Shown here one piece after another: positions 38,807 through 50,764 of a stretch of 64,000 nt of DNA. The notes beneath the pieces are model-generated. The model had not been told where the DNA came from and searched no databases. It saw only the letters and a list, made by a program, of their open reading frames with translations. Source of the stretch: Poecilobothrus nobilitatus (taxonomy: Eukaryota > Arthropoda > Insecta > Diptera > Dolichopodidae); assembly GCA_947095535.1 (NCBI GenBank), contig OX352772.1:33685445-33749444 (forward strand), given 5' to 3'. The translations under genes and the position numbers were made by a program. How positions within the stretch are numbered: position 1 is the first letter of the stretch; every line of letters begins with the position of its first letter.

Positions 38807-40015
38807 GCATACTGGATTACTGAAGTCTGAACTACAAATTTTTTTTTGTTGAATTTTATTTTGATTTTAATTGTTTTAAAAATTTTATTCCTATTTGGTA
38901 TTGTTATATTTAAATTCATTTGCAATATTTTTATTTAAAACGAATGGGTTTTTTACGCCGGATTGAAGTTAAATATTTAGTTTTACCTAATTGCTTCATA
39001 TAATAAATAGCTTCAATACGGCTTTTTCCCTTTCAAAAAGTAAAATTTGGTAAAAAGTAAAAGAAAAATAAAAAATACAATATTATGAATTTAAAAATAT
39101 TTGTTTATATTTTTAATATATGCATTACACATGTGTAGATAAGAAAATTATTTCCATAGAAAGCATAGTAAGACTATTTTTATAAGGTCAGAAAGATATT
39201 GCTTTATAAAGCTGTTTTAAATATGCAAACATTTATAGAATAAAGGTAATGATACCTAGGCTAAATTGATAAAAGAAAATTTCTAATTTTTTTTTAAATG
39301 TCCCAATGACTACCATGGAATTCCCCATATACATATGTAGGTACATACATGCATGTAATTATTATCCATATGAAATCTCATTTTTCAAATGTTTCATATG
39401 AGTTAATCATATAATTTTTTGTGGGGCTTTTAAGATCAGAAAATATAGTCTTTACATGGTTTTAATAATATTATATTCTTAACTATAATTATAATCACAT
39501 ATATGTATGTATATAATTACATTAAGCACATACAAACAATTGAAACATAAAATAATTAGTATGCATTGCTGATTGCATATTTAATATTGCATATTACAAG
39601 ATTATTTTTAATTTTACAAAAGAATCAAGTTTTTATTATAAAACTTATCTGTCTGCACGCATATTTAACAAAATATATCATAATAAGTTAAGTAACTATT
39701 CTAATTCCACACTTATTTTTATTTTTATACCCAAGAATGAAAATTAATATATTTCTTCATAAGTAATAGGTATGTATGTACATATGTATAAAAAAAAGAA
39801 TGAAAAAAAATAGTTTTTTACTTTCCTATGCAAGCATAAATGGATGTTATAAATGTATTATTTTTTTATATACACTTAAGCAAAATTCGAACAGAAATAT
39901 ACATAGTATAGGAAGAATATTGAGTATAACAGCAGAGACAATAAATATATTTAATGTCTTTGATAATAATTAGTAAAAAGTATACAAATGTCTTCTTTTT
40001 CTGTAGTACAAATTT
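38807..40015. other. Non-coding AT-rich DNA with ATGTATGTACATA microsatellites
   Basis: No gene supported. Short ATACATATGTAGGTACATACATG-type tracts at about 39330-39360 and 39500 and 39770-39785. A 65-codon open frame at 39776-39973 has no recognisable content and is probably chance. Confidence 0.5.
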
Positions 40016-41370
40016 GTGTACTATTATACGGGGTCGTACAGATCAGAAAAAAATATAAGAAATTTATTTACAATTTTTGTTCTAGGTGAACAATCTATGT
40101 ATAGGATGATCTGTGATACAATACAGAAATTCATTAGTTCTTTAGAACGTAGTTTCCAACTTTGTGCAAATAACCCAGGATTAAAAGAGCATGCAAATTT
40201 CATAATAATTAATGAAAAAATACAAAGAGAAGCAAAAAAATGTATTCAACGTCTAGGTTCATATAAAAATTGGGACGAAGTTAAACAGGAATTAAACTTA
40301 CATTTTCGCTCTCAACATAATTATGCTGAATTACTGGATCAATGCAGATCATTAAAGGTAAGTTCTTTAAGAGAACTTCTTATTAACATAAGAGAAATAA
40401 ATTATAAACTTAATGAATTGTATGAGTTTGATGATATGAAACCTGAAACATATCATCCTAAAAATAGTGATAAATATTTAGTAGATATTGTAAGTAGTTA
40501 AATTCATGATTTTTTAAGAGGTAACCTGAAAATAATAGCTTAATTCAAATATATAATAAATTTGAAAAACTAAAACTTTTAGATAACGAAGATGCGGTAG
40601 AAAAACAAAGTAAGAAATTTAATTCCTTTAAAGTAAAAATTCAAGCGTTTAACAGTAAGAGTTCTAGAAATTATAATAACAGCTTAAATTTAAATAAACC
40701 TTCTCATAATTTTAATAGTTTCTTCCAAGTAAATAAACCTTCTCATAATAATAACAGTTTTTCAAATAACAAAAACTCCACGAATAACTTTAACAGTATA
40801 TATTCAATAATTATAATAAAACTAATGATAATAAATATTATAATAATTATCAAAATTTTAACAATAGGTCAAATAATTACCAAAACAATAATCAAAATTT
40901 TAAAAATAATTTCAACAATAATCAACACAATGTTTCTGGTCAATATCGTTTTCAAAATAAAACTCCCAATTCATATCAGATAAAAAATTTTTTCAAACCA
41001 AACTAGAAGAAGTTCAAATCAAAATGACACAATGGAAATTGGTAATTTAAATAAAGACCAAGACGGAACCAAAAATACCTATTATAATAATTACTTTAGG
41101 TAACTAACAAATCAAATGTCTTATTGATACTGGATCAGCTATCAGTGTCATTAAACCAAATAAAACGAATAAAATTACCAGAAAAATAGTAACACCCAGA
41201 CCAAAAGAATTTAAATCTTTAATTATAGATTTAAAAAACAAAAATTATGATGCAATAATGAGTCAAAACTTTTTAGTACCTTTTAAGGCTAAAATAAATT
41301 TAGAAAGTAAATTCATAGAAGTAAATAATATTAAAATTTTATTCGAAGAATATAATTATCCGTATATACT
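40016..41370 (+). pseudogene. gag-pro: Second gypsy-type gag-protease remnant
   Basis: 40085-40500 encodes a capsid-type gag (IQREAKKCIQRLGSYKNWDEVKQELN, YAELLDQCRSLKVSSLRELL, INYKLNELYEFDD). Stops near 40501 and frame changes separate it from an Asn-rich tail (40660-40980). At 41115-41370 a protease is visible with the active site LIDTGSAISVI (about 41118-41150) and FLVPFKAKINLES. The family is different in sequence from the gag at 21657. Reverse transcriptase and beyond are absent. Confidence 0.78.
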
Positions 41371-41384
41371 TAACGAAATATGTT

Positions 41385-41910
41385 AATGCTCAAAATATTA
41401 ACACAAATAAGACTTTTGCTCAACTATTTGATCATGGTAATGCTCAAAACGTTAATACTAATAAACTAAATGAAATAAAAAAATGTTTAGAAATAATACA
41501 ATCAAAACTAAATTCACTAGACAACTTATACAATGATAATTCAAAAAAAAATTGATATACTTCAAACCTATATCGAAAACTACTTTGAAAGTATAATTAA
41601 ACCTGGATCAATACCAAACAATCGAAATCTATCAAACGAAGAAATTGATAATGGCATAATGCAAATAAATAACTTGATAACTTCCGCTATGCAAAAAATT
41701 ATACCGGTTAGATATACCGGAAATAAAAAAACAACTTTAAAGATTATAGTAACCATATTATTAAAAACTTGCAGAAAAGAAAAAGTACCCTTATAAGCGC
41801 ATTACATAAAATGTATAGAAATAATATTAATAGAGACGACTACCGCGTACATAGAATTAAATCATTTATAAGAAATTTAAATTGCCTAATGAAACAATAA
41901 AATAAAATTT
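41385..41910 (+). pseudogene. Non-LTR retrotransposon fragment (linker between endonuclease and RT)
   Basis: Frames here read NLSNEEIDNGIMQINNLITSA and then, after a shift near 41750, LISALHKMYRNNINR and RIKSFIRNLNC, phrases of the linker region of I-like ORF2 proteins. At the left, AATGCTCAAAA repeats at about 41385 and 41441 with NTNK codons. Short and frameshifted. Confidence 0.45.
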
Positions 41911-42450
41911 AAAAAAAAATATTATTTATTAAACATTAAGTATAAAATATTTGTGAAAGTTAAATAATTTTTTTTAAATTTGCTAAATCATATCTGACAG
42001 TTTAACTAATTTTATTTAACTTTTCTTTATAATATTTAATAATACTTAATAATTTATAAAAAATAATAATTAGTTAATAATATAATAATCATAATAAGTT
42101 ATAACGTTGCATCATTCCAAATGCTTGGGTTACTTCCCTTTACGGCCGCCCAGGAAAATATATATAAATTTTATAAAATGATAAATTATAAAATTACCTT
42201 AGTGATAAAATTGGATTCATTTATTAAAATTCTAATTCTAATAATTACAAAATTCTAATAAATACATTTTGATTTTTTATATTAAATTTTTTTTAAATTT
42301 TTAATTAATCATTTTAATACAAAAAAAAATTAATTCAAAGTAAAAATTTAATTAAATTGCGTTAAAACAAACTAAAGGGTAAGCGAGAGATAAATAAATA
42401 ATAAAAACTCATTCTTTTTAAATTTTGTTATTGCAATTTAAATTATAGAA
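41911..42450. other. Non-coding, very AT-rich
   Basis: Dominated by TTTAATAATA-type sequence. Nothing recognisable. Confidence 0.5.
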
Positions 42451-42609
42451 TAAAAATGGCTGAAGCAAATGAAGCTAAAAATGCTTGAAGAAATGATTTT
42501 ACATTCATACGAAACTAGAGTACGCATTATTGAAGCTGCCAAAACTCTAACCATAAATTGTAATTCCGCTTACAGTATCATCAAACGATATAAAGCCGAT
42601 GGTGAGGAA
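42451..42609 (+). pseudogene. Helix-turn-helix transposase exon fragment
   Basis: A start ATGGCTGAAGCAAATGAAGC at about 42456, with a second frame from 42481 encoding TRVRIIEAAKTL and AYSIIKRYKADGE, a homeodomain-like helix-turn-helix of the type at the N terminus of Tc1/IS630-like or related transposases. It is cut at 42609, where a minus-strand endonuclease fragment begins. Confidence 0.4.
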
Positions 42610-42822
42610 TAATTTTTGTGTTTCTTTATTTTTTAGAACATGATCCAAACAGGATTTTGAAATAGGTCTAGTTATTGAGTCATCACAAGTATGAAAGACA
42701 TTGGATTCTACAATAGTTTTGTAATCTCTAACATTCACATCATTAATATATTTTAAATTAAAATTAAAATCTCCTATAATTAGTGTATTTTGTTTTAGAA
42801 AATTATCAAGATGCGAATCCAA
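42610..42822 (-). pseudogene. Endonuclease fragment of a CR1/Jockey-type non-LTR element
   Basis: Minus-strand codons give LIIGDFNFNLKYI, an FHTC segment and SKSCLDHVLKN, the metal-binding and catalytic motifs of apurinic-type endonucleases (GDFN and S-x-x-x-DH). Only about 70 residues remain. It abuts the helix-turn-helix fragment on the opposite strand. Confidence 0.55.
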
Positions 42823-43059
42823 GATAGAGAAGAAATATTAAGTGCTCTTTATTAAATTGCAACAATATTTAATAATTGATTTTTAGATCGAACATTTATT
42901 GTTAATATACTATTATAATTGTCGCAAAAAGTGGTTATTTATACATATTGGTTATTTATTATACATTATTATTTAGTGAACTAACTGTTTTAATACATAC
43001 ATACATGGGAAAATTGTAGGTAATATATTAGGTAAGCAAATATTATGGGTAAAAAAATA

Positions 43060-43800
43060 TTTTTTTTTTCAGAAATCAAAGAAAATAAAGAATTTCGTAT
43101 GGAAAAAAAAGAAAATGCTCCTCGAGAGTCTGACACAACGGGCCGGCAAAAAGCGATCTAAATGCGTAAATGCATTTCACCTTAAAAAAAACAAATAGGT
43201 AATTCTAATCACATAAAATAAAGTTTTATAAAATAAAATAATTTTTTCTCTCATTATAGATTTTTTTTGAATTTGGAAAATAGATATAATGAAAGAACAC
43301 CATTTATGACTGGTTACTACTGGCCTAGTAATAATAATAATATTTCGCCAGTCATTAAATTTTATTTTTATATAAAATTTCAATTCATTACTTGTTTTGT
43401 TTTGTTTTTCACTTTATTACCCAAAAATATGATTTTATCCTAAGATCTGTTATAGACTTTTCAAAATGAAATACTCCACCAAAAAATGAAGAATTTTAAT
43501 TCAAATTAAAGCTTGGAATCTCTGCTATAATCTCACAAAATTTCAGAGTTCAACTCAAAATTTTTAATATATTTTCAATAAAAAATAGGAAAAGGCTTTT
43601 TTTAGCATTTTTGCATGGCTGCAATTTTAACACTGTCAAAAAGCAAATAAGAGTAAATAATTGATAATTTAATTTCAATAAAAGAATATAAAAATCGTAA
43701 AAATAAAATTTGAAGTTTTTTTCTTTATGTTTTTGATTTTGATATATGCTTTTTTTATTTTAATAATCGATAAAATATAGGAATAATGACATCAGGTGAA
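43060..43800 (+). repeat. Member of a dispersed repeat family (copy near 43 kb)
   Basis: Contains AAAGAATTTCGTATGGAAAA (about 43088), GCGATCTAAATGCGTAAATG (about 43153) and GGTTACTACTGGCCTAGTAA (about 43311). It then has a 220-base unit at about 43449-43670 that includes CATTTTTGCATGGCTGCAAT. The same words recur near 50.8-51.2 kb and inside both copies of the duplicated block at 53-59.6 kb, where the 220-base unit is inverted relative to the first words. Confidence 0.75.
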
Positions 43801-43957
43801 TAAACTATTTTTTATATAAATAATTGGCGCTAAAAATTATGTCAGTTAAAGTATATTGGCGTCAATATTTATGATCTTCCATTCTTTTGTTGTTTATAAA
43901 CGTGTTTTATTTTTGGAAAAGTGAAGTAAATTTTGTAATGTTATAACTTAGTGCAAT

Positions 43958-45120
43958 ATGGAAGGAGTTAAAATTGTAGAATCTGAGGAAGGAAAAGGAC
44001 GAAAAAGAACAGTAAATAAATTAAATTGGAAAAGAGAAAAGGCAACATCTTTAAGGTACGAAAAATAAATTTCCTTCTTCATATAACTACTAATATATTT
44101 ACGATGATGATTTTAAAGGTACATGGCTCATGAACTTACTTTCATGCCAACATGTGGTCACCAGACGAAAGCATTTAAGTGCGCTAAGCTCACTTCTCAT
44201 GATGTCAAAAATTTTCATAAATGTTTTTATGAAAACAAAACAAAAATGGACCAAGACAAATTTTTACTTAAGCACACAGTACAGCAGAAACCTGCAAAAA
44301 ATAAAAAAATGTGTAATGCTGTTACAAAACAGTATTTTATTAAAAAAAGCCTTAATAATAGTTCAATCCGAGTTCGCCAGCAAGGTTTTTTAAAAATTTT
44401 AAATATTTCGAAGTATCGCGTTCAGATCATAAGTAGGCAATACTTTCAAATAGAGGGAATCCCAAAAGAAAATAGGGGTGGAGACAGAAAATCAGGTAAT
44501 TTTTAATACATTTCAATTCACTTTAATTGTGTACAGTTGAATGCAAATTTTAACGATAGCAATTTAATACAAAACTTATTATAGGTATTTTCAGTGAGAA
44601 AAAAAGAAATGTGAAAAGCTTTAATGAAAGCTTAAAAGCTGTCGAATCATATTATACTAGAGAAAAAAGCACGCGAATGTATATGTCGAGTGATTGCAGT
44701 ATTAGAAAGCTGTGGCGGTGCTATAATGATAAATGTCAGTTACTTGAAACTAAAGTAAAATATGAATATTTTTGTCGTATTTTCGTAACAGATTACAACA
44801 TTGAGTTTTCTTCACCAGCAACAGATGTTTGCTCAACTTGTCTTCAGCTTAAAACTAATTGTAATAGATGGTTTACAAAATAAAGTTGAAAATATGACAC
44901 GACTCGATAGAATTTTCGGACGAATAGAAAAAATTACAAAAAAAATGAAGTTATACTTACCGCAGAAGATTATTTTGAAATATTTGACAAACATGGAACT
45001 GTAAGAAGGTTAGGTGAAGATGTTATAGTATTTAACTGGAAAAAAGAATTAGATCAAATATTAAAAGCTCCAGCCCAATCACAAAACGCATCACAAAACT
45101 CAAACTCACTCCACAATTAA
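43958..45120 (+). pseudogene. DNA-transposon transposase relic with recognisable exons
   Basis: Exon 1 43958-44055 (basic, MEGVKIVESEEGKGRKR), GT-AG intron 44056-44118, exon 2 44119-44495, GT-AG intron 44496-44584, exon 3 44585-44883. The codons join in frame at both introns. Motifs include TFMPTCGHQ, a GGDRKSG/SFNESLKAVESYYTRE segment and ATDVCSTCLQLK. After a deletion or frameshift near 44880 a C-terminal piece (EIFDKHGTVRRLGEDVIVFNW) runs to TAA near 45118. The pattern NISF/NIEF plus paired Cys resembles the transposase at 13.6-14.9 kb, so both may belong to one poorly described superfamily. Confidence 0.65.
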
Positions 45121-45562
45121 ATTTTTTTTTATTGGCACAGATTACAGAGTCTTAACTAACATATCTGGCAACAATTTTCTCAAATGTTCAAACTCATTTT
45201 GACGTTTCGTTTTGTTGTTGTCAACAGTTTTGTGTGAGAAGTCAGATTGTGAGCAAGTTAAATTTTAGACGTGAAATGTTATTTTTCAAAATCAAATTAT
45301 TCAAACTTGTAGTCCGATCTAAGCGAAACAGTTTTACTTAAAAGGTATGGTTCTCTACTTTCTATTTATGTATTTGGTGAATGTAAAATAAAAATAATTT
45401 ATGCGTTTATTATTAAAAAACTGAACCGTGCCTCAGCGCACTGTTGTAGGTTTCAGTGTAAATTTATCCACCCTTTTGTATGTCATTGTTGGTTACACTT
45501 TGTTATCTTATTTTAATTTTTTCTTACACTTGTAACTATTTCTTTGATAGAAGTTCATAGAA
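45121..45562. other. Non-coding; probable decayed left end of third piggyBac
   Basis: No ORF. A TTAA occurs at 45153 but is not followed by the CCCTCTAACCC sequence seen at the right end of the element, so the left terminus cannot be set. Confidence 0.4.
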
Positions 45563-47600
45563 ATGGATCGTAGAAGGATCAAATTGACCGCTTTGACGGA
45601 TGATCAGTTGATTGAGGTTATGAGTTCAGTGGAAACAGACGAAAAAGAAGCCTTTAGTAGTGATGATGAAAATAATGATCCAAATTACGTGCCGAATGAA
45701 ATCAGCTCAGAAGACGAATATTATATTTCACAATGTATTCGAGATATGGAAAATAGTGACTTGTTTATGGCCCAAGCAGTAAGCATGTCCTTGAATATAA
45801 GTGAATTTGACGAATCTTCGGGGTCGTCAACATTGGTTGCAATATTGGAAATCGAAAATGTTGTCGAAAATATTCTAGTCGAAAAAACAGTAGCAACGAC
45901 AGAGGTAACTTATGCATCCGAGGAACCAGTTGCATCAGCAGCAGCAAAAAAAAAAAACAGTGAAAAGAGCTCGATCTCCGTTACCATCAATGGAAAGTAC
46001 TGGTCCAACAAATGTACCTTCTGCGGGTGGTTTCATTAGTGCAGGTAAGAATTGAGAATTACCAATTGGTTTCAAAAACTCATAATCATTACAGGCATTG
46101 AATCAATAAAGAAGGATTCAAAAGAATTTTCGAAAATCATATGGCGGCAACGATCAATGAAGCTACATGTAAATGAAGTAGCTTTTCGAGGAGATGCATC
46201 TCTGTCATCAAATATCAAAGAGCTTGAGACACCAATGGAAATTTTCTGTTATTTCTTCACAAACGAAATAATGCAAATGATTATCACAGAAACAAATCGA
46301 GCAGCTATTACTGAAAACATTAACACTCCGTTCAATGTGGACGTTAATAAAATGTATCATTACATTGGGATTATGCTTTATATGTCAGTTTATCGGTATC
46401 CAAATTTGGGAAGTTATTGGGGCAGAAATGCGTTTCCACCTATTCAAAACACAATGAGTAGTAAACGATTTGAGATGATAAAAAAATATTTATTGTTTCG
46501 ACATGAAAGTGAGCGAATCAAGAAGAGGCAACCTGGTTATGATTCATTGTTTCGCATGCGAATTTTAAGCAACGGATTAAACAAACGGTTTGATTCCGTG
46601 CCAAAACACGCTCATTTACGACAGTACATGCCAAATAAGCCACATAAATGGGGATTCAAACTGTTCGTTTTATGTGATTCTTTTGGTTTTGCTTACCGCT
46701 TTGAATTTACAATGGTGCAGGTGATAACGTTATTTTACCAGGCACTCCCGATCTTGGAGCAACTTCGAATGTTGTTGTTCGTTTGACACAAACGGTAACC
46801 AACTTTGTTCACCACATTGTATATTTCGACAATTTCTATACGTCGTTGCCATTGTTGGTTTATTTGCGGGCAAGAGGAATAGTGCAATCACAAACGAACC
46901 AAGAGATTTCGACTGAATTTGTGGGCTCTGCCTGTGGTGTTGAAATCAGCAATGTGTTATGAAAATACAACAAGTGTGTGTTGTTGGCTTCAACTTACGT
47001 TGGTATAGAGCCATTTGCAAGGGCAAATCCCGACTTGCAGGTAGCTAAAGCAACACGTTACAATCGAAAAGAAAAGAAATATGTGGAAGTCGATTGCCCA
47101 CAAATAATACGTGAATACAATCACCATATGGGTGGCGTAGATTTGATGGATGGACTTATGAGGCGCTACCATGTTCGAGCAAAGACACGCGATGCAATGA
47201 CTCGCCTATTTTATCATTTTATCGATATGGCAACTACGAATGCCTACATTTTATATCGACGGATAAATACCGAAAAATGCAACGATTCAAGTAATGTTTC
47301 AGGTGAACAAAAGTTGCTCAAGTAACCTCAATTTCGAGAAGAAATTGCTGCTGGTTTGGTGACATACAAAAAGAAACGTGCCGCTGGTTGTCCAAGTAGT
47401 CGGCCAAACACATCACGGCCTGGTGAAAGAGCGAAACATCCAGTTGATGATGTCCGTTACGATAACATTGATCATTATCCAATATGGTTAGGAAAAGAAG
47501 GTGGCAAACGATGGTGCAAATTATGAAAAATTCCAAACACAGTGCGTTTGCTCCAAATGTGATCTTCATTTGTGCTGCTCCAATGTCAATTATCATCATA
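45563..47600 (+). pseudogene. Third piggyBac-type transposase, degenerate
   Basis: An acidic N terminus (45563-45900), then GIESIKKDS... core starting near 46095, YHYIGIMLYMSVYRYPNLGSYW, MPNKPHKWGFKLFVLCDSFGFAYRFE, IVYFDNFYTSLPL, and NHHMGGVDLMDGLMRRYHVRAK, ending near 47600. The segment that should hold the first catalytic Asp (VDEQ motif before LRQYMPNKPHKWG) is deleted, and frames change near 46030, 46720 and 46960 (TGA). The sequence is of another piggyBac subfamily than the two intact copies. Confidence 0.88.
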
Positions 47601-47870
47601 AAAACTAAATTATCTTTTCATAACTTTTTATTTACTTTTCATTATTCTTTCAATAAAAGTTTATCGTAAATAAAAAATGTATATCTGACTGTATTTTTGA
47701 CTTAAACCTGTAAAGGTGACCTTGAGGCACTCTTCACCTTTTTCCACTTTAAACTTGAACCAAAAGAGCAAATGACAAGTGGATGATTTTTTTGGGTTTA
47801 TAATAATTACCATAATTACCATAATTACCCTAGAAAAAATTATCTTGCAATTTTATTTTTTATTTTTAAA

Positions 47871-47892
47871 GATTTGTGGGTTAGAGGGTTAA
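47871..47892. repeat. Right terminal sequence of third piggyBac
   Basis: GATTTGTGGGTTAGAGGG followed by TTAA (47889-47892); its inverse TTAACCCTCTAACCC is the classical start of many piggyBac elements. No matching left end was found near 45.1-45.5 kb. Confidence 0.6.
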
Positions 47893-47969
47893 AAGGTCAT
47901 TTAATGGAAATGTCATTGTTAAAGGCGAGACGGCTTATAAAACTAATACATGAATATATCGATCATTGT

Positions 47970-48202
47970 TAAAAAAAGGAAAAAAAAATTGGGATGCTAG
48001 ATTTACAAGAAATACCAAAAGGGGTGGCTGTTAAACAAGTTATTAAAACAAAAGTTATTAAAAAATCATTTTGGACCGGATTGGAAAGAAAAAGAAGAAT
48101 TGTTTTTTTATAAAGAACTTCTAGGGCGAAATTCGAGTCAAGATATTGTACAATTTCAAACTGATGACTGTTTTTTGGACTTGCATGAAGAATTACACAT
48201 TT
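47970..48202 (+). pseudogene. Short coding remnant of unknown family
   Basis: Codons at about 47998-48110 read LQEIPKGVAVKQVIKTKVI and FWTGLERKRRIVF. After a one-base shift near 48108, 48111-48202 reads KELLGRNSSQDIVQFQ and DDCFLDLHEELHI then TAG. The density of non-random residues suggests a real protein once; I do not recognise it. Confidence 0.35.
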
Positions 48203-48556
48203 AGTATAGGCATAAGTATATTTAGTAATTAAGTTAATAAGGATTCTATTATTTTTTGTTTTGATTTAAATTTTTTTTGTTAATTATGGATTGTTATCAT
48301 TTATGTTTTAACTTTTACTTAAATTTTTTTGGTTTTAATATTATGTTGGATTGTTATTATAATTTAATTTTGTTGAAAAGCAATTTGTTTTGAACAACCT
48401 TACGAATAATAGAATATTCAAAAATTACAGAGTCAGATGACCTTCTTGAATCTTACTGAAGGAAGAAAAATTTTTCTTTTTTCTATACAATACAAAATTG
48501 TTTTTGTTTTTTTTTCAAAACTAGCTAATTTTTCTCAGAGACTTAAACAAAACTCT
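48203..48556. other. Non-coding, T-rich
   Basis: Poly-T and AT runs; nothing recognised. Confidence 0.5.
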
Positions 48557-49627
48557 CTACTTTTGATGTTGAGTTGCAAAACTTTTTATTTGCAAATTTC
48601 CATTTAGGGTCCAGGTTTCATCGGATATCCACTCTTTCTTATTAGGTATTGCTTTACCTAAGACTTCTTCACCAACTTGAAGTAAGATTGACTGTAAATT
48701 ATCTGTATTAATTTGCTGATTCTGCAGCTTTGTTACAAATTCTCTTTTTGTATTATTGCATTTTAGTTTTACAGTATTGATTTGCTGCTTTCTTTTGATT
48801 GTGTTATTCTGAGTGGCTTTGAGTCTTATTCTTATGTCTCCTGTTAGCAGCGTATGATCACTATGAACATCTGCTCCTCTCCATATTCTTACATCTAGTA
48901 GGGATGATTTCCATTTCGTACTAATGCATATATGATCTATCTGGTTTTTAGTCCGGCCATCTGGAGATTTCCATGTATATTTGTGAATGTTTTTGTGTGG
49001 GAAGAGTGTTCCACCGATTGCCAGGTTGTGTTCCAGGCAGACTCCTACTAGTCGTTCGCCGTTGTTGTTTATATTACCAATTCCATGATAAGGTATAATT
49101 CTCTTGTAATCGCTGTCCGGGTTTGAACCAGCTTTTGCATTGAAGTCTCGCATTGCATTGAAGTCTAAGATTGCGGAGAGCTGGAAGTAGAACTCGTCTT
49201 TCATCTCTTCGGATGCCGCTTCTGTGGGAGCATAACATTAAATTATAGAAATTTTTCGTATTGCAGAGTGGAATCTTGCTTGTATAATTCTGTCGGAAGC
49301 CGGGGTCCAGCTTATTAGGCTATTTTTCAATGTTTTATCTATTATTATTCCTACACCACTTTCACTTCCGCTCTCCGTTCCACTGTGTATCATCTTACTT
49401 CCTTCAGATGTAGTTATTTCTCCTGTGCCAGGCCATCTTATCTCACTCAAGCCCAGAATTTTAACTTTGTATTTCTGTCTTTCTCTTTCTACTTGGGCTA
49501 ACCTTGATGTTTCTTTCAGGGTGCGTACATTTCAATTTCCAATTCTTGTCCTTGTTTTCGTGCGAATGGTCGTTACCGTATTTTCATTTTGTAATATCCG
49601 GGGCTCTGTTTCAGTTTTCTGAGTCAT
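48557..49627 (-). pseudogene. RTE-type non-LTR endonuclease remnant
   Basis: One frame from ATG at 49627 to 48557 carries two stops (TGA near 49525 in the NVRTL segment, where a Trp codon is expected, and TAA at 49238-49240). Motifs LGLSEIRWPGTGE, GVGIIIDK, FNAKAG, NIHKYTWKSPDGRTKNQIDHI and DVHSDHTLL give an intact-looking AP endonuclease of the RTE clade (often misannotated as craniofacial development protein 2). The reverse transcriptase is missing, so this is a fragment. Confidence 0.85.
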
Positions 49628-50040
49628 ATTTTGTTCGCTAGGCAAGATGACTGGTTTGCTGTAGCTATCCACATGATTTCCATAATCTCACGTCTTGTAG
49701 AAAGACGACGCCAAGTATTTCCGCAAGATGTCGTGGTGCGATTTTTTTTTTTTCTTCTTTTTTCATATCCCTATCTTTTGACGTACAGATGTTTGTTGGG
49801 TTATGCTAGTCATATCATATGTCATTAATGTCAGTTTGACAAGTGCACATGATGGAATAGGTATTTTTGTATTAAGTATTATTTATTAGATATAGATTAT
49901 TTCTGGAACATGATTATAGGTATTTATTTATATTATTTTTGTTATTAATTATTATTTTCTATTCTTAGGTATTAAATATTAGATTATAAATTATAAGATA
50001 ATATGTTATAAGAGTTTAGTATTATATATATTTTTATTTA
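49628..50040. other. RTE 5' flank and AT-rich spacer
   Basis: 49628-49760 is probably RTE leader. 49850-50040 is AT-only low-complexity sequence with no ORF. Confidence 0.4.
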
Positions 50041-50121
50041 CCCAGCCGGGGATCGAACCCGAGACCCCTCACTCGATTACGAGTGAGAGGTGGTGCTCTT
50101 AACTACTACACCATTGGCTGG
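50041..50121 (-). ncRNA. tRNA-like Pol III unit (SINE head or tRNA pseudogene)
   Basis: On the minus strand an A box TGGTGTAGTAG (50113-50103) and a B box GGTTCGATCCC (50059-50049) stand at normal spacing, and the ends CCAGCC/GGCTGG pair as an acceptor-like stem. The middle, however, is a 12-bp hairpin with a TAAT loop (50091-50064) in place of the usual 5-bp anticodon stem with a 7-base loop. No conventional anticodon can be assigned. There is no T-run terminator directly downstream. A SINE promoter is likelier than a working tRNA. Confidence 0.6.
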
Positions 50122-50284
50122 ATATTCCCATTTTTATGGAAAAGAAAATTTATGTGAATCTAGAAAGCCGTTAGTAAACGCAAATTAAAATAAAATTATA
50201 TAACTGAAAGCTAAAAGCTAGTTAATAATAAAATAAATATAAAGTGAATAGACTTTAAAAGTGAGATTAAATATTAAAATTAAA

Positions 50285-50611
50285 ATGAGTAGAAGATGTA
50301 ATAATAACGATGCGTATTATAATTCTCAGAGTAGCTCCGGTTATGAAAGTAGTTATGCAGGCCACCGGAATAGTAGAGCTCAAGGGTTGAACGACAATAT
50401 GGATAATTTAAATATCAGGGGAAATAATAATAATAGAGAGCGCCCCAAGCCAACATTTAGTCGTAAATTTAGTAAACCCCAAATTTCAGGACCACCTGCC
50501 CCTGAAACTAAATTAGCAGCATTATCTGATTCAACAATGCGAACGGATCCTTTTTATACCGACAATTATTTTCAAGCCACTGATTCTGCATTAAGACGTG
50601 GTACAGCATAG
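50285..50611 (+). CDS. Hypothetical low-complexity protein
   Basis: From the ATG at 50285: 108 codons, Asn/Ser/Arg-rich, with MSRRCNNNDAYYNSQSSSGYE at the start and a Pro/Lys segment KPQISGPPAPETK, ending RRGTA before TAG; the frame would continue 11 more codons to TAA if the TAG were read through. It has a non-random, disordered-protein look. No family recognised; may be part of a transposon or a fragment of a host exon. Confidence 0.35.
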   Translation: MSRRCNNNDAYYNSQSSSGYESSYAGHRNSRAQGLNDNMDNLNIRGNNNNRERPKPTFSRKFSKPQISGPPAPETKLAALSDSTMRTDPFYTDNYFQATDSALRRGTA

Positions 50612-50764
50612 CCAAAATTAAAAGAGGAAGTTAACCAGTTGTTAAATAAATAATTTCATTTAAATAAAATTAAACAATTTTTGAATTAAAATAAAGCATT
50701 TATATAAATAAAATTGACCGAACTGTTTTTTTCAATTATAATCCCACAAAATTTGGGATATAGT

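Noticed and set aside
39776..39973. 65-codon frame with a microsatellite at its start
   Set aside because: No recognisable content; expected length by chance in AT-rich DNA is close to this.
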